Assembly: GCA_019748295.1 (NCBI GenBank)
Contig: JAIEPT010000150.1
Location: 1 to 39,310, forward strand
Length of the DNA stretch: 39,310 bases
DNA from: Gemmataceae bacterium
GTDB taxonomy: Bacteria > Planctomycetota > Planctomycetia > Gemmatales > Gemmataceae
Direction: 5' to 3'
Position 1 is the first letter of the stretch; the number at the start of each line of letters is the position of its first letter. The position numbers and the translations under genes are program-made. Below the pieces are notes generated by a model. The model was not told where the DNA came from. It worked only from the letters and a program-made list of their open reading frames with translations, and ran no database searches. Shown piece by piece: positions 16,872 through 26,033 of the stretch.

Positions 16872-19034
16872 ATGCGTCCGCTGCTCAGCGTTCTAGCTCT
16901 ATGCGTCGCCGTTGCTCCGGTTTGGAGCCAGGAGCGGCCTGTCGAATTCCGCACCGATGTGATCGCGGCGCTTTCGCGTGCGGGATGCAATCAGGGGGCG
17001 TGTCACGGGTCGCCGCAGGGCAAGAACGGCTTTCGTTTGAGTCTGCGCGGATTCGATCCCGATCTCGATCTGCACACGCTCACGCGCGGCGACATGGGCC
17101 GACGCGTGGATCTGTCGAAGCCGGACAACAGCCTGTTCCTCCTGAAGGGAAGCGGCCGGGCGCCGCATCAGGGCGGGAGCATGCTGAAGGTCGAAGACCC
17201 CGCCTACAAGATGCTGTTGCGGTGGGTCGCCGAGGGGTGCCGGGATAACAAGGCGTCGCCGCTGGAGCGCTTGGAATTGACGCCGGATCGACGCACGCTT
17301 GCGAGCAACGCGCCGATGCAGCAGGTGACGGCGAAGGCCCATTTCAAGGGGGGCGAAGTGCGCGACGTGACGCCCCTTGCCGTCTTCAGCGTGAATGCAG
17401 CCGGGTGCGCCACGGTGAGCCCGGATGGGCTCGTCGAGTTCAATCGAACCGGCGAAGCGTCGGTGCTGGTGCGTTATCTCGACCAGGTGCGCAGTGCTCG
17501 GCTTACCTATGTGAAGGCCGATCCGTCGTTCGTCTTCAAGGCGCCGGAGTCGGCGAACGCCATTGATCGGCATGTGTTCGCGAAGCAGCGGGAGCTGCAA
17601 CTCCAACCGGCCCCGCTTTCGAGCGATGAAGCGTTTCTCCGCCGCGTGTATTTGGATGCGATCGGAGTGTTGCCCACTGCGGATGAAGCGAAGTCCTTTC
17701 TCGATTCGAAGGATGCCGACAAGCGAGCGAAGCTCATCGATCGGCTGCTCGAACGAGACGAATACGCCTACCACTGGGCCCTCAAGTGGGCTGATGTGCT
17801 GCGCGGCAATCCGACCACGATCAGCGAACGGGGCGTGCACAGCTTCCATCGTTACCTCGTCCGCACCATGGCGGACGATCGGCCGATGGACCAGTTCGTT
17901 CGCGAGCTGCTCACCGCACGCGGCAACACGCTGAACAAGCCGGCCGCCAATTTCTACCGCATCGCACGCACGGCCGAAGACGCGGCCGAGGCGACGGCTC
18001 AGGTGTTTTTGGGCGTTCGGCTGCAATGCGCGAAGTGCCACAACCATCCCTTCGAGAGCCTGACGCAAACCGACTTCTATGGTCTGGCTGCGTACTTCTC
18101 CCAGGTGCAGTTCAAGGGGGCGAAGTTCGGCCTCGATGATGAGGTTGTCTTCTTGCAGCCCAATCGCGAGATCCAACATCCGGGGACGCGCAAGAATCAG
18201 CCGCCCGCTGCCTTTGGCGTCGTCGAATCGACGCCGGACAAGGATGCGGATCGCCGCGAGCGTTTGGCGGACTGGCTGACCAAGAGCGAAAATCGCTACT
18301 TCGCCCCGGCCATCGTCAATCGCCTGTGGCATCACCTGCTTGGCAAGGGGATCGTCGAGCCCGTGGATGATTTCCGCGATACGAACCCGCCCTCGAACCC
18401 TGAACTGCTTCAAGCCTTGGCCGACGACTTCGTCAAGAATGGCTATCGCATGAAGCCGCTCATTCGCCTGATTCTCAACTCGCGGACGTATCAGCTCTCC
18501 GCATTCGGGCTCGCCTCGCAATTGCCGCATGCGGCCGATCCGGATCGCTACTTCGTCAAGGCGGCGGTTCGCATGCTGCCTGCGGAGCAGATTCTGGATG
18601 CGGTGTCGTCCGCCACGGGCGTGCCGGAGAAATTCAAGGGATACCCGCTCGGCGTGCGTGCGATGGAGCTTGCGGAAGGGGGCGTGAGTCATCCGTTTTT
18701 GCAAGCGTTCTCAAAGCCGGTTCGCGACGTGTCGTGCGAATGTGCCCGCGAGGAAGACCCCTCGCTGCCGCAAATGCTGCACCTGCTCAACAACGCCGGC
18801 GTGCTCGATAAGCTCCGCGTCGAACGATCATTGGTGAAGACGGGACTACGGACGGAACCGGATGATCGAAAGTTGCTGGAACGCATCTATCTCGCCACGC
18901 TCTCGCGTCGGCCCACCGCGGCGGAGGCCGAGATTTCGCTGCGCCACATCCGATCGCTGGGTGACCGGGCGAAGGGCTTCGAGGATGTGCAGTACGCGCT
19001 GTTCAACCTCGGCGAGTTCCTGCTGCGGCATTGA
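16872..19034 (+). CDS. DUF1549/DUF1553 protein with haem-type motifs (copy 1)
   Basis: A 720-residue exported protein. A signal peptide (LLSVLALCVAVAPVWSQ) is followed by a cytochrome-like start with a CX4CH motif (CNQGACH, residues 39-45) and GKNGFRLSLRGFDPDLDL. Then come an Ig-like (BIG2-type) stretch, the DUF1549 domain (IDRHVFAKQRELQLQP, FLRRVYLDAIGVLPT) with a canonical CAKCH motif (about residues 385-389) in LQCAKCHNHPFESL, and the DUF1553 domain (RLADWLTKSENRYFAPAIVN, RLWHHLLGKGIVEPVDDF). Haem attachment is suggested by the motifs, not proven. It is co-transcribed with the Ig/PPC gene. The start has GAGG nine bases upstream. Confidence 0.93.
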   Translation: MRPLLSVLALCVAVAPVWSQERPVEFRTDVIAALSRAGCNQGACHGSPQGKNGFRLSLRGFDPDLDLHTLTRGDMGRRVDLSKPDNSLFLLKGSGRAPHQGGSMLKVEDPAYKMLLRWVAEGCRDNKASPLERLELTPDRRTLASNAPMQQVTAKAHFKGGEVRDVTPLAVFSVNAAGCATVSPDGLVEFNRTGEASVLVRYLDQVRSARLTYVKADPSFVFKAPESANAIDRHVFAKQRELQLQPAPLSSDEAFLRRVYLDAIGVLPTADEAKSFLDSKDADKRAKLIDRLLERDEYAYHWALKWADVLRGNPTTISERGVHSFHRYLVRTMADDRPMDQFVRELLTARGNTLNKPAANFYRIARTAEDAAEATAQVFLGVRLQCAKCHNHPFESLTQTDFYGLAAYFSQVQFKGAKFGLDDEVVFLQPNREIQHPGTRKNQPPAAFGVVESTPDKDADRRERLADWLTKSENRYFAPAIVNRLWHHLLGKGIVEPVDDFRDTNPPSNPELLQALADDFVKNGYRMKPLIRLILNSRTYQLSAFGLASQLPHAADPDRYFVKAAVRMLPAEQILDAVSSATGVPEKFKGYPLGVRAMELAEGGVSHPFLQAFSKPVRDVSCECAREEDPSLPQMLHLLNNAGVLDKLRVERSLVKTGLRTEPDDRKLLERIYLATLSRRPTAAEAEISLRHIRSLGDRAKGFEDVQYALFNLGEFLLRH

Positions 19035-19035
19035 G

Positions 19036-19071
19036 GTCAGAGTCCGAGCGCCATGGCGCTCGGGCTCTGAC
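19036..19071. terminator. hairpin between convergent genes
   Basis: A 16-bp stem (GTCAGAGTCCGAGCGC with GCGCTCGGGCTCTGAC, one G-T pair) with a CATG loop, two bases after the DUF1549/1553 stop codon and 26 bases from the end of the convergent DUF1080 gene. It has no T-run, so termination from this hairpin alone is uncertain. Confidence 0.55.
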
Positions 19072-19097
19072 GATCCGTCTCGCTGCGCTCGTTTTGC

Positions 19098-20063
19098 CTA
19101 CTTTGTTTCCACGAGCCAGATGTTGCGGTACACGACGGCGTCGCCGTGGTTTTGCAGGTTGATGGACGCAGGCTTGGCGCCTTCCTTCGCGATGTTGAAC
19201 GCTTCATGCACGACGACGCCGTTGTGCTTCACGTTTGCGACGAGATTGCCTTTGCCGTCGGGCTTGATTTCGACGTCGTAGGTTTGCCAGGCAAGCGGCG
19301 GTAGGCACATGTTGACCGCCGGCTTCACGAAGCCGTAGAAACCGCCGCATTCGTTGTTCTCGCCTTTGAGGCCGAAGCTGTCGAGAACCTGGATTTCTTT
19401 CCCGAGGATGTAGACGCCGCTGTTGCCGCGTCCTTGGCCGCCGTCTTTCGGTTCGTAGGGCGAGCGAAATTCGAGGTGGAGCGTGCCGGTCGCGAAGCCC
19501 TTCTTGCTGTTGCAGCCGCAGAGCAGATACTTGTCGCCAACAATTTTCCCACCTGAGAAATATTCCGCCGTCGTGCCGTCGAAGAGCACGGTGGCGCCTT
19601 CGGGCGGCCTAGCGCCGAGCGTCGGGCTGAGCCGAACGATCCGCTTGAGCTTGATCTCGACCGGGCCCTTCGCACTGAGGACGCCGTCGGCGATCGTACC
19701 TTCCCAGGTCTTATCCGCGAAGGTCGTCGCGCTATCCTTTGTTGTTCCGTTGAGCTTCACCTTTGACTTGCCGTCCCAACCCGCGCCGGGAAGTCCGCCT
19801 TCGAGCAGGTAAACCTCGAACTTGCCGTTGGCCTTGGCGACGACCTGGGCGGCATACTTCCCTTTGCCGTCGCTCGTCTCGGCATACTCGCCTTGCACCG
19901 CAAAGTCGGGATCCTTGGCGGCGAATTCCTCAGTGAGGTCGACCGGCTTGGGTTCGGCTTTTTTCTTCTCCCCTTTCTTTGGTTCCGTCTTCTTGTCTTG
20001 GCCTTGGCTCACGCCGAAGGCGACCATGCCCAGCAGGGCGAACGCGGCGAACGTGCGAATCAT
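19098..20063 (-). CDS. exported DUF1080 (3-keto-disaccharide hydrolase-like) protein
   Basis: A 321-residue protein with a signal peptide (FAAFALLGMVAFGVSQGQ), a Lys-rich spacer (KKTEPKKGEKKKAEPKP), a beta-rich insert, then a DUF1080 domain of concanavalin-like fold: ATVLFDGTTAEYFSGG, LHLEFRSPYEP, RGNSGVYILGKEIQVLDSFG, WQTYDVEIKPDGKG and SINLQNHGDAVVYRNIWL. The family is annotated as 3-keto-disaccharide hydrolase or GH16-like, but activity varies. The N-terminal part (FAVQGEYAETSDGKGKYAAQ) is a recurrent planctomycete extension. GGAG lies nine bases before the ATG. It is convergent with the DUF1549/1553 operon. Confidence 0.9.
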   Translation of the reverse strand: MIRTFAAFALLGMVAFGVSQGQDKKTEPKKGEKKKAEPKPVDLTEEFAAKDPDFAVQGEYAETSDGKGKYAAQVVAKANGKFEVYLLEGGLPGAGWDGKSKVKLNGTTKDSATTFADKTWEGTIADGVLSAKGPVEIKLKRIVRLSPTLGARPPEGATVLFDGTTAEYFSGGKIVGDKYLLCGCNSKKGFATGTLHLEFRSPYEPKDGGQGRGNSGVYILGKEIQVLDSFGLKGENNECGGFYGFVKPAVNMCLPPLAWQTYDVEIKPDGKGNLVANVKHNGVVVHEAFNIAKEGAKPASINLQNHGDAVVYRNIWLVETK

Positions 20064-20207
20064 CGGATGATGCTCCGTGAAGTTAGGGGAAACGGTGGGC
20101 GGCCGCGGAATGCGGATTGCACTGTATGCGACCGTAACGATTCGGCGAGAAGAGCCAGCATAAACGGGCCGAAAGATTTTGGAATGCCGTTTCTTCTTTT
20201 TCGGATT

Positions 20208-20237
20208 TTGTTACCATGCAGCAAGGTTCGATGATAC
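20208..20237 (+). promoter_or_regulatory. possible promoter for the DUF1501 copy 2 gene
   Basis: TTGTTA (20208-20213) and TGATAC (20232-20237) are 18 bases apart, upstream of the start at 20311. The match is moderate. Confidence 0.3.
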
Positions 20238-20310
20238 AGTCGTGCCTGCCCACCCCCCGGCTTCGAGCCTCCCGCCTGAACCTTCGCTATCCCGCCTTCC
20301 GAGGTTCAAC

Positions 20311-21732
20311 ATGTTTTCGCTCTTGGAATCTCAGCCCACCAGCGGCGCCCACGGCCGGCTTCAGCGTCGCGAATTCCTCCGTATCGGCAGCCTCGCCCTC
20401 GGCAGCGCGTTCGCTCTCCCGAATCTGCTCGCCTCCCGCGCCGCCGCGGCCGACGAACTCGCGCCAATGGTGCGCGACAAATCGGTCGTCTTCCTCTTCC
20501 TTCAGGGTGGGCCTTCGCAACTCGAAACCTTCGATCCGAAGATGGCGGCGCCCCGCGAATACCGCACCATCACCGGGGAAGTGCGGACCAAACTGCCGGG
20601 CGTCACGTTCGGCGGCACCTTCCCGCAAATGGCTTCGATTGCGGACAAACTCGCAGTCGTCCGCTCCTTCGCTTCGGGCAACGGCGATCATCAGAATTAC
20701 TTGTCGGTGGCCGGGGGCAACAGCCTCAAGGTTCCGATGGGCACGCTCTACTCGCGCATCGCGGGGACCAATCATCCGGTCACCGGCATGCCGTCCAACG
20801 TGCTTGTGGCTCCGGAAGCCGTCGATGCGGAATCGCGGCTGGGAGCGAACTTCGAGACGGACTCGCTCAACAAACTGATCGCATCGAGCCAAAACCTCGG
20901 TGCGAGTTGTGCCTACTTCGATCCCTCCGGCGGCGGCGAGCTTCGACGCAACCTGGAACTGCAACTGCCGCGAAGCCGGTTCGACGACCGCCGATCGTTG
21001 CTCCGCCAGCTGGATACCTTCCGCCGCAGCGTGGAATCGACGCGTGCGATCGAAAACGCATCCGTCTTCGAGCAGCAGGCCTACGACGTCATCGTCAACG
21101 GCATCTCGCAAGCCTTCGACATCTCGCGCGAAGACCCTCGCGTTGTCCAGCGTTACGACACGGCTCGCTGCTTCGATAACGCCGACGTGCAGAAGTGGGG
21201 CGACATGCGACGCTCCACGAATCTCCTCGGCAAGCAAATGCTCATGGCTCGCCGCCTGTGCGAAGCGGGTTGCGGGTTCGTCACCGTCGTCGATGCCGGC
21301 TGGGACATGCACTCCAACGGCAACAGCCCCAAGCATCTCGGCGGCATGTATTGGCTTGGTCCGCAGGTCGATCACGCGGTGACCGCGTTCCTCGAGGATG
21401 TGGAAGCACGCGGGCTGAGCGACAAGATTCTGCTCGTCGTCTCCGGCGAAATGGGCCGCACGCCCAACATCAATCGCGACGGCGGCCGCGATCACTGGGG
21501 CGAACTGACGCCGCTGGTGCTCGCGGGCGGCGGGCTGAAGATGGGCCAGGTGATCGGCCGATCCGACGACCGCGGCGGCCGGCCCGCGACGGATCGCTAC
21601 ACGCCCAGCAACCTGATGGCGACCGTGATGCACACGCTGTTCGACATCAACCAACTGCGCGTGGCGCAGAACCTGCCCAAGAACATCGTCGATACCCTCG
21701 GCGCCGTGTCCCCGATCCGCGAGTTGTTCTAA
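20311..21732 (+). CDS. DUF1501 protein, Tat-exported (copy 2)
   Basis: A protein of 473 residues from the ATG at 20311, which has GAGG just upstream; the open frame extends 44 codons further 5' but that part looks non-coding. Tat leader RREFLRIGSLALGSAFALP, then the DUF1501 signatures LFLQGGPSQLETFDPKMAAP, VRSFASGNGDHQNY, LLVVSGEMGRTPNINRDGG and HWGELTPLVLAGGGLK. Compared with copy 1 the HDH region is different (GNGDHQNYLSVAGG) and the C-terminus is RVAQNLPKNIVDTLG. It heads a run of three plus-strand genes (two DUF1501, then DUF1549/1553). Confidence 0.93.
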   Translation: MFSLLESQPTSGAHGRLQRREFLRIGSLALGSAFALPNLLASRAAAADELAPMVRDKSVVFLFLQGGPSQLETFDPKMAAPREYRTITGEVRTKLPGVTFGGTFPQMASIADKLAVVRSFASGNGDHQNYLSVAGGNSLKVPMGTLYSRIAGTNHPVTGMPSNVLVAPEAVDAESRLGANFETDSLNKLIASSQNLGASCAYFDPSGGGELRRNLELQLPRSRFDDRRSLLRQLDTFRRSVESTRAIENASVFEQQAYDVIVNGISQAFDISREDPRVVQRYDTARCFDNADVQKWGDMRRSTNLLGKQMLMARRLCEAGCGFVTVVDAGWDMHSNGNSPKHLGGMYWLGPQVDHAVTAFLEDVEARGLSDKILLVVSGEMGRTPNINRDGGRDHWGELTPLVLAGGGLKMGQVIGRSDDRGGRPATDRYTPSNLMATVMHTLFDINQLRVAQNLPKNIVDTLGAVSPIRELF

Positions 21733-21737
21733 TTTGC

Positions 21738-21794
21738 GTTTAGCAGGGAGCCGTAGGCGACGCGGAACTGGTCGCCTACGGCTCCCCGCTAAAC
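21738..21794. repeat. 24-bp stem hairpin between DUF1501 copies
   Basis: GTTTAGC, one mismatched base, then GGGAGCCGTAGGCGAC pairs with its inverted copy; the loop is GCGGAACTG. It begins six bases after the DUF1501 copy 2 stop codon. There is no T-run. It may be an RNA-stabilising or terminating hairpin, or a dispersed palindrome. Confidence 0.6.
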
Positions 21795-21819
21795 GGTTCC
21801 AGCCGACGCGGAACATTGA

Positions 21820-23169
21820 ATGAATCGTCGACGATTTCTAGGTGTGGGGACCGGCCTTCTCGGCCTTTCGCTTGCGGAGACGCTAGCGCTCGGCCCCGGC
21901 ATCGCCCGCGCTTCGGAGGCGTCGTTCGGCAGGGCCAAGCGTTGCCTGGCGTTCTTCGCGTGGGGCGGGATGAGCCAGCTCGAAACCTTCGACCCCAAGC
22001 CGGAAGCTCCTTCCGAGTATCGCAGCGACTATCGAAGCATCGCCACCTCGGTGCCCGACATTCGCATCGGCGAATTTCTGCCGCGCCTCGCTCGGCAAAC
22101 GCATCGGATGACGATTGTCCGCAGCGTTCACCATCGCGAGAGCGGGCATCGCAACGCGGCCTATTGGAATCTCACCGGGCATGAGCCGCATACGCCGGGG
22201 AACGACACGACGATTCTGCCCTCACGCAAGGATTGGCCTTCGCTCGGCTCCATGGCGGGGATGCATCTGAAGGGGACCCCGGGATTGCCGGGAAATGTCG
22301 CCATACCGCACATGCTTGCGGACCGCGGGTTGGTCAACGGGCAGACAGCGGGTTTCCTTGGCTCCGCCGCCGATCCTGTTTTGGTGAGTCCTGAAGGGGG
22401 GACGCCATACCAAGGCGTATCGCCGCCAAATACAGGTGCGGATTTGCGATTCGCCGCGGAGCTTTCGGCCGATCGCGTGCTGCATCGCCATAGCTTGCTG
22501 AACCAACTGCCCAGGACATTCGAAGGTCGTCAGCCGCTCGACCATTACCGCGAAATCGCCTCGAATCTGTTGACTCGGCCGCAAGTCTCGGCTGCCTTCG
22601 ATCTCGAACGCGAATCGATTCAGACTCGCGAAGCGTATGGCCCGCATCAATGCGGAAGGGCGACGCTCCTGGGCCGCCGATTGCTGGAAGCGGGCGTTCC
22701 CTTCGTGATGGTCTATCCGGGCGCCGGGGATCTCAACGGCGGGTCGGGGGATATGTGGGACACGCACGGACAAAACTTCGTCCGCCTTCGCGATCGTTTG
22801 CTGCCTCCGCTGGAACGTGCGAGCGTCGCGTTGCTCGAAGACCTCGATCAACGCGGCATGCTCGACGACACGCTGGTCGTGTGGTTCACCGAGTTCGGCC
22901 GAACGCCGCGCGTGAATGGCGGCGCGGGGCGTGACCACTTTCCGAACTGCTACTCGGTGGCGTTCGCCGGCGCCGGCATTCGGCGGGGATACGTCTACGG
23001 CAAGTCGGACGCCGTCGCCTCGACGCCGACCGAACTGCCTTGCAGTCCCGCCGACCTGCACGCGACCGTATTTCATGCTCTGGGCATCCCGAGCGATAGC
23101 CCGCTTCGCGATAGCCTTGGCCGAACCTACCCCCTGTGCGACGGCCGGCCCCTGCCGATCTTCGCATAG
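21820..23169 (+). CDS. DUF1501 protein, Tat-exported (copy 3)
   Basis: A 449-residue DUF1501 protein. Tat leader MNRRRFLGVGTGLLGLSLAE, then FFAWGGMSQLETFDPKPEAP, VRSVHHRESGHRNAAYWNLT, VVWFTEFGRTPRVNGGAGRD and HFPNCYSVAFAGAGIRRGYV. The catalytic-type His/Asp positions of the superfamily seem kept. It lies between DUF1501 copy 2 and the second DUF1549/1553 gene, on the same strand with an 80-base gap to the latter. The usual ribosome binding site is weak. Confidence 0.93.
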   Translation: MNRRRFLGVGTGLLGLSLAETLALGPGIARASEASFGRAKRCLAFFAWGGMSQLETFDPKPEAPSEYRSDYRSIATSVPDIRIGEFLPRLARQTHRMTIVRSVHHRESGHRNAAYWNLTGHEPHTPGNDTTILPSRKDWPSLGSMAGMHLKGTPGLPGNVAIPHMLADRGLVNGQTAGFLGSAADPVLVSPEGGTPYQGVSPPNTGADLRFAAELSADRVLHRHSLLNQLPRTFEGRQPLDHYREIASNLLTRPQVSAAFDLERESIQTREAYGPHQCGRATLLGRRLLEAGVPFVMVYPGAGDLNGGSGDMWDTHGQNFVRLRDRLLPPLERASVALLEDLDQRGMLDDTLVVWFTEFGRTPRVNGGAGRDHFPNCYSVAFAGAGIRRGYVYGKSDAVASTPTELPCSPADLHATVFHALGIPSDSPLRDSLGRTYPLCDGRPLPIFA

Positions 23170-23249
23170 TCCGAACGGAATCACGATTCACTCTCCGCTT
23201 GGTTTTTCTCCGCGCTCCGCTTTGCGTCGCGGCTAACCGGTGCTTGCCG

Positions 23250-25811
23250 ATGAAACGCTTGCTGCTGTTTGTTTCCGCGCTGGCCGTGAGCGCCTCGTTG
23301 TCCGCGGCTGAACCGGTCGCCAAGCTGAAATCGATTCGGCACGAATCGGCACGCGCGGAAAAATCGCTCCTCCTCAGCGGGCCGGAATCGTGGCGGCAGT
23401 TGCTCGTCGCCGGCGAACGCGAAGATGGCCGAACGATCGATGTGACGCGAGCGGTTCGTTACAAGGTGGAACCAGCGGATCTGGCCACCATCGATGCGTC
23501 GGGTTTGGCGACGCCGAAGCGCGAAGGGGAGGGGACCATCCGCATCGAAGCGGACGACGTAGCTCCGGTGACCGCAAGGATCGTCGTCAAGAACATGCTG
23601 TCGCCAAACCGCGTCGGCTTCGCGACGCACGTCAATCCGATCCTGAGCCGAGCCGCTTGCAACACTGGCGGATGCCACGGCAAGGCCGGCGGGCAGAATG
23701 GATTCGCTCTCTCCCTGTTCGGGTTCGAGCCGGAAGACGATTACGAATACCTCGTCAAGGAAGGCCGCGGCCGAAGGCTGTTTGCCGCTTCGGTGGATAG
23801 CAGCTTGATGCTGCTGAAGGGGACCGGCCGAGTGGCCCACGCGGGGGGCAAAAGGCTGGAATACGATTCGACGCACTACCGATTGGTGCGCCGCTGGATC
23901 GAGCAGGGGGCGCCGGCGGATGCGAAAAGCGATGCGGTCGCCACGCACATCGAAGTGTCGCCCGGCTCGCGCGTGCTGTCGTTTCAGAGCGAACAGCAGT
24001 TGGCCGTGCTTGCCCACCTGAGCGATGGCCGGGTCGAGGACGTGACGCGTCTCGCCATCTTCGAGATCGGCGATGCGGAACTCGGCGAAGTCTCCAATAC
24101 GGGCCTGTTCACTGCCAAGGCGAAGCCGGGCGTGGTTTCGGTCAAGGTGCGTTATCAAGCACTGATCGGAGTTTTCACCGCCACGCTTCCGACGGGCAAT
24201 GTCGTTGCAGAAATGCCGGCCAAGCGAAACTTCATCGACGAGCATGTCTTCGCTCAACTCAAATCGCTCGGCCTGCCGGCTTCCGAACCGTGCGACGCCT
24301 CGACGTTCCTTCGGCGAGTCACGCTCGACGTCACGGGCCGATTGCCGACCGTCGAAGAGACGACTGCGTATCTGGCTGACAGCAGCGCGGACAAGGAAGA
24401 CCGCCTGATCGACCGCCTGCTGACGAGCGAGGATTACGCGTATCACTTCGCCAACAAGTGGAGCGCCATTCTTCGCAATCGCCGCAACAGCCCGACGGAC
24501 GATCCGCGACCCACGGCCGCGTTTCATGTGTGGATCAAGGAAAGCTTGAATCGCAACAAGCCCTTCGATCGATTCGTCCGCGAGATCCTCACCGTCTCGG
24601 GCGAGGAGACGAATGAGCCCCCGGTGGTTTGGCATCGCGAGACGAAGGACGCTCCAGGGCAGACCGAGGATGTCGCTCAGCTTTTCCTCGGGCAGCGCAT
24701 CTCGTGCGCGAAGTGCCATCATCATCCGCATGAGAAATGGAGCCAGGGCGATTACTGGAGCATGACCGCGTTCTTCAGCCGCACCGAAGTGAAGGTGGGC
24801 GGCAAGAAGGGGAAGAACGTCGAGGCGTCCCGCGTCTACCACAAGCCAGGCGATGCGCGGGCCACGCATCCCCGGACGAAGGAATCGCTGAAGCCCGCCG
24901 GCCTTGGTGGGAATGCTTTGGAAGTTTCGCGTGAGGAAGATGCTCGCCACAAGCTGGTCGATTGGATGGCGTCGCCGGAAAATCCCTACTTCGCCAAGAC
25001 GCTCGTCAACCGCTACTGGAAGCACTTCTTTGGCCGAGCCCTTGTGGAACCGGAAGACGACCTGCGTCTCACCAACCCGCCGACGAATCCCGCGTTGCTC
25101 GATGCGCTCGCGAAGCACTTCATCGACAGCGGCTACGATCTCAAGAATCTGGTGAAGACGATCGTCGGCTCGCAATCGTATCGGCTCGCCGCGATTCCCA
25201 CGGGGAAGAATGCGGATGATACGCAAAATTACTCGCACTTCTACATTCGCCGAATCAATGCGGAAGCATTGTTCGATGCGATCGATCAAGTGACCGGCTC
25301 GAAATCGAGTTTCCCGAACATGCCTACGGACACTCGGGCGGTGTATTTGCCGGACAACCAGTTCGAGTCGTACTTCCTCAGCGTTTTCGGCCGGCCTGAT
25401 TCCGCGAGCCCCTGCGAATGCGAACGCAGTAACGACGCGACGCTCGCCCAAGTGCTCTACATGTTCAATTCGGAAGAGCTTCGCGAACGCATCGGCGGCA
25501 AGCGAGCGATGCAACCCATGGCGAAGGACCCGAAAGAGACGAAGAAGACGAAAGCCGTGAACAAGGGCGGAACCCGAGGTCCCACGCTCGCGCAGGGGGG
25601 TGGCCGTTTGCAGAAGCTGCTCAAGGATTCCCGCACGCACGAAGAACGCATCCGAGAACTCTACCTCGCCGCCTTCAGCCGCCCGCCCCAAGCCGACGAA
25701 GTCCGCGCCAGCCTCGCCTACCTCGATGCCCGCAAAGACGACGTCGCTTCGGCATATGAGGACATTCTCTGGGCACTGGTGAACACGAAAGAGTTTCTCT
25801 TCAACCATTAG
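23250..25811 (+). CDS. DUF1549/DUF1553 protein with haem-type motifs (copy 2)
   Basis: A protein of 853 residues from the ATG at 23250, whose signal peptide is MKRLLLFVSALAVSASLSAA; the frame is open 38 codons upstream but a signal peptide argues against that start. An Ig-like (BIG2-type) unit comes first (RTIDVTRAVRYKVEPADLAT), then a CX4CH motif (CNTGGCH, residues 137-143) with GQNGFALSLFGFEPEDDYEY, a second Ig-like unit, DUF1549 with CAKCHHHPHEKW (about residue 485), and DUF1553 (LVNRYWKHFFGRALVEPEDD, SPCECERSNDATLAQVLYMF). A low-complexity Lys/Thr stretch near the end (KDPKETKKTKAVNKGG) is unlike copy 1. Follows DUF1501 copy 3, as is typical in planctomycetes. Confidence 0.93.
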   Translation: MKRLLLFVSALAVSASLSAAEPVAKLKSIRHESARAEKSLLLSGPESWRQLLVAGEREDGRTIDVTRAVRYKVEPADLATIDASGLATPKREGEGTIRIEADDVAPVTARIVVKNMLSPNRVGFATHVNPILSRAACNTGGCHGKAGGQNGFALSLFGFEPEDDYEYLVKEGRGRRLFAASVDSSLMLLKGTGRVAHAGGKRLEYDSTHYRLVRRWIEQGAPADAKSDAVATHIEVSPGSRVLSFQSEQQLAVLAHLSDGRVEDVTRLAIFEIGDAELGEVSNTGLFTAKAKPGVVSVKVRYQALIGVFTATLPTGNVVAEMPAKRNFIDEHVFAQLKSLGLPASEPCDASTFLRRVTLDVTGRLPTVEETTAYLADSSADKEDRLIDRLLTSEDYAYHFANKWSAILRNRRNSPTDDPRPTAAFHVWIKESLNRNKPFDRFVREILTVSGEETNEPPVVWHRETKDAPGQTEDVAQLFLGQRISCAKCHHHPHEKWSQGDYWSMTAFFSRTEVKVGGKKGKNVEASRVYHKPGDARATHPRTKESLKPAGLGGNALEVSREEDARHKLVDWMASPENPYFAKTLVNRYWKHFFGRALVEPEDDLRLTNPPTNPALLDALAKHFIDSGYDLKNLVKTIVGSQSYRLAAIPTGKNADDTQNYSHFYIRRINAEALFDAIDQVTGSKSSFPNMPTDTRAVYLPDNQFESYFLSVFGRPDSASPCECERSNDATLAQVLYMFNSEELRERIGGKRAMQPMAKDPKETKKTKAVNKGGTRGPTLAQGGGRLQKLLKDSRTHEERIRELYLAAFSRPPQADEVRASLAYLDARKDDVASAYEDILWALVNTKEFLFNH

Positions 25812-25828
25812 TTCGCAAATCCGTTCCC

Positions 25829-25917
25829 CCAAGCTCCAGGGTAAGCGCTAGCGCACCCTGGGGATCCAGTCCGCGGGCGCGATCCCCACCGTGCGCTGCG
25901 CTTACGGTGGGGCTTGG
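25829..25917. repeat. double hairpin in the gap before the TPR gene
   Basis: Two similar hairpins in opposite orientation: CCAGGGTAAGCGCTAGCGCACCCTGG (25836-25861) and CCACCGTGCGCTGCGCTTACGGTGG (25886-25910). They are enclosed by outer arms CCAAGC/GCTTGG and GGGGATC/GATCCCC. The second is essentially the inverted first with a few changes, so this may be a small inverted duplication. Confidence 0.6.
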
Positions 25918-26033
25918 TGCATCCCTGTGTTCGGGCCTTGACTCCCATCTCCTCACGCGTCACCATGCGCCTTCATGCTCGGCCGCATACGATAAGTCGT
26001 TGAACGACCAGCGACCAGGGATGAGGCGACGAC

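Noticed and set aside
16899-18704. 601-codon open frame opposite DUF1549/1553 copy 1
   Set aside because: Antisense shadow; plus-strand frame holds CxxCH and family motifs.
20287-21816. 509-codon open frame opposite DUF1501 copy 2
   Set aside because: Antisense shadow with His/Arg/Ala-rich sequence and no domain.
23181-25832. 883-codon open frame opposite DUF1549/1553 copy 2
   Set aside because: Antisense shadow in GC-rich DNA; the plus frame has clear family motifs.
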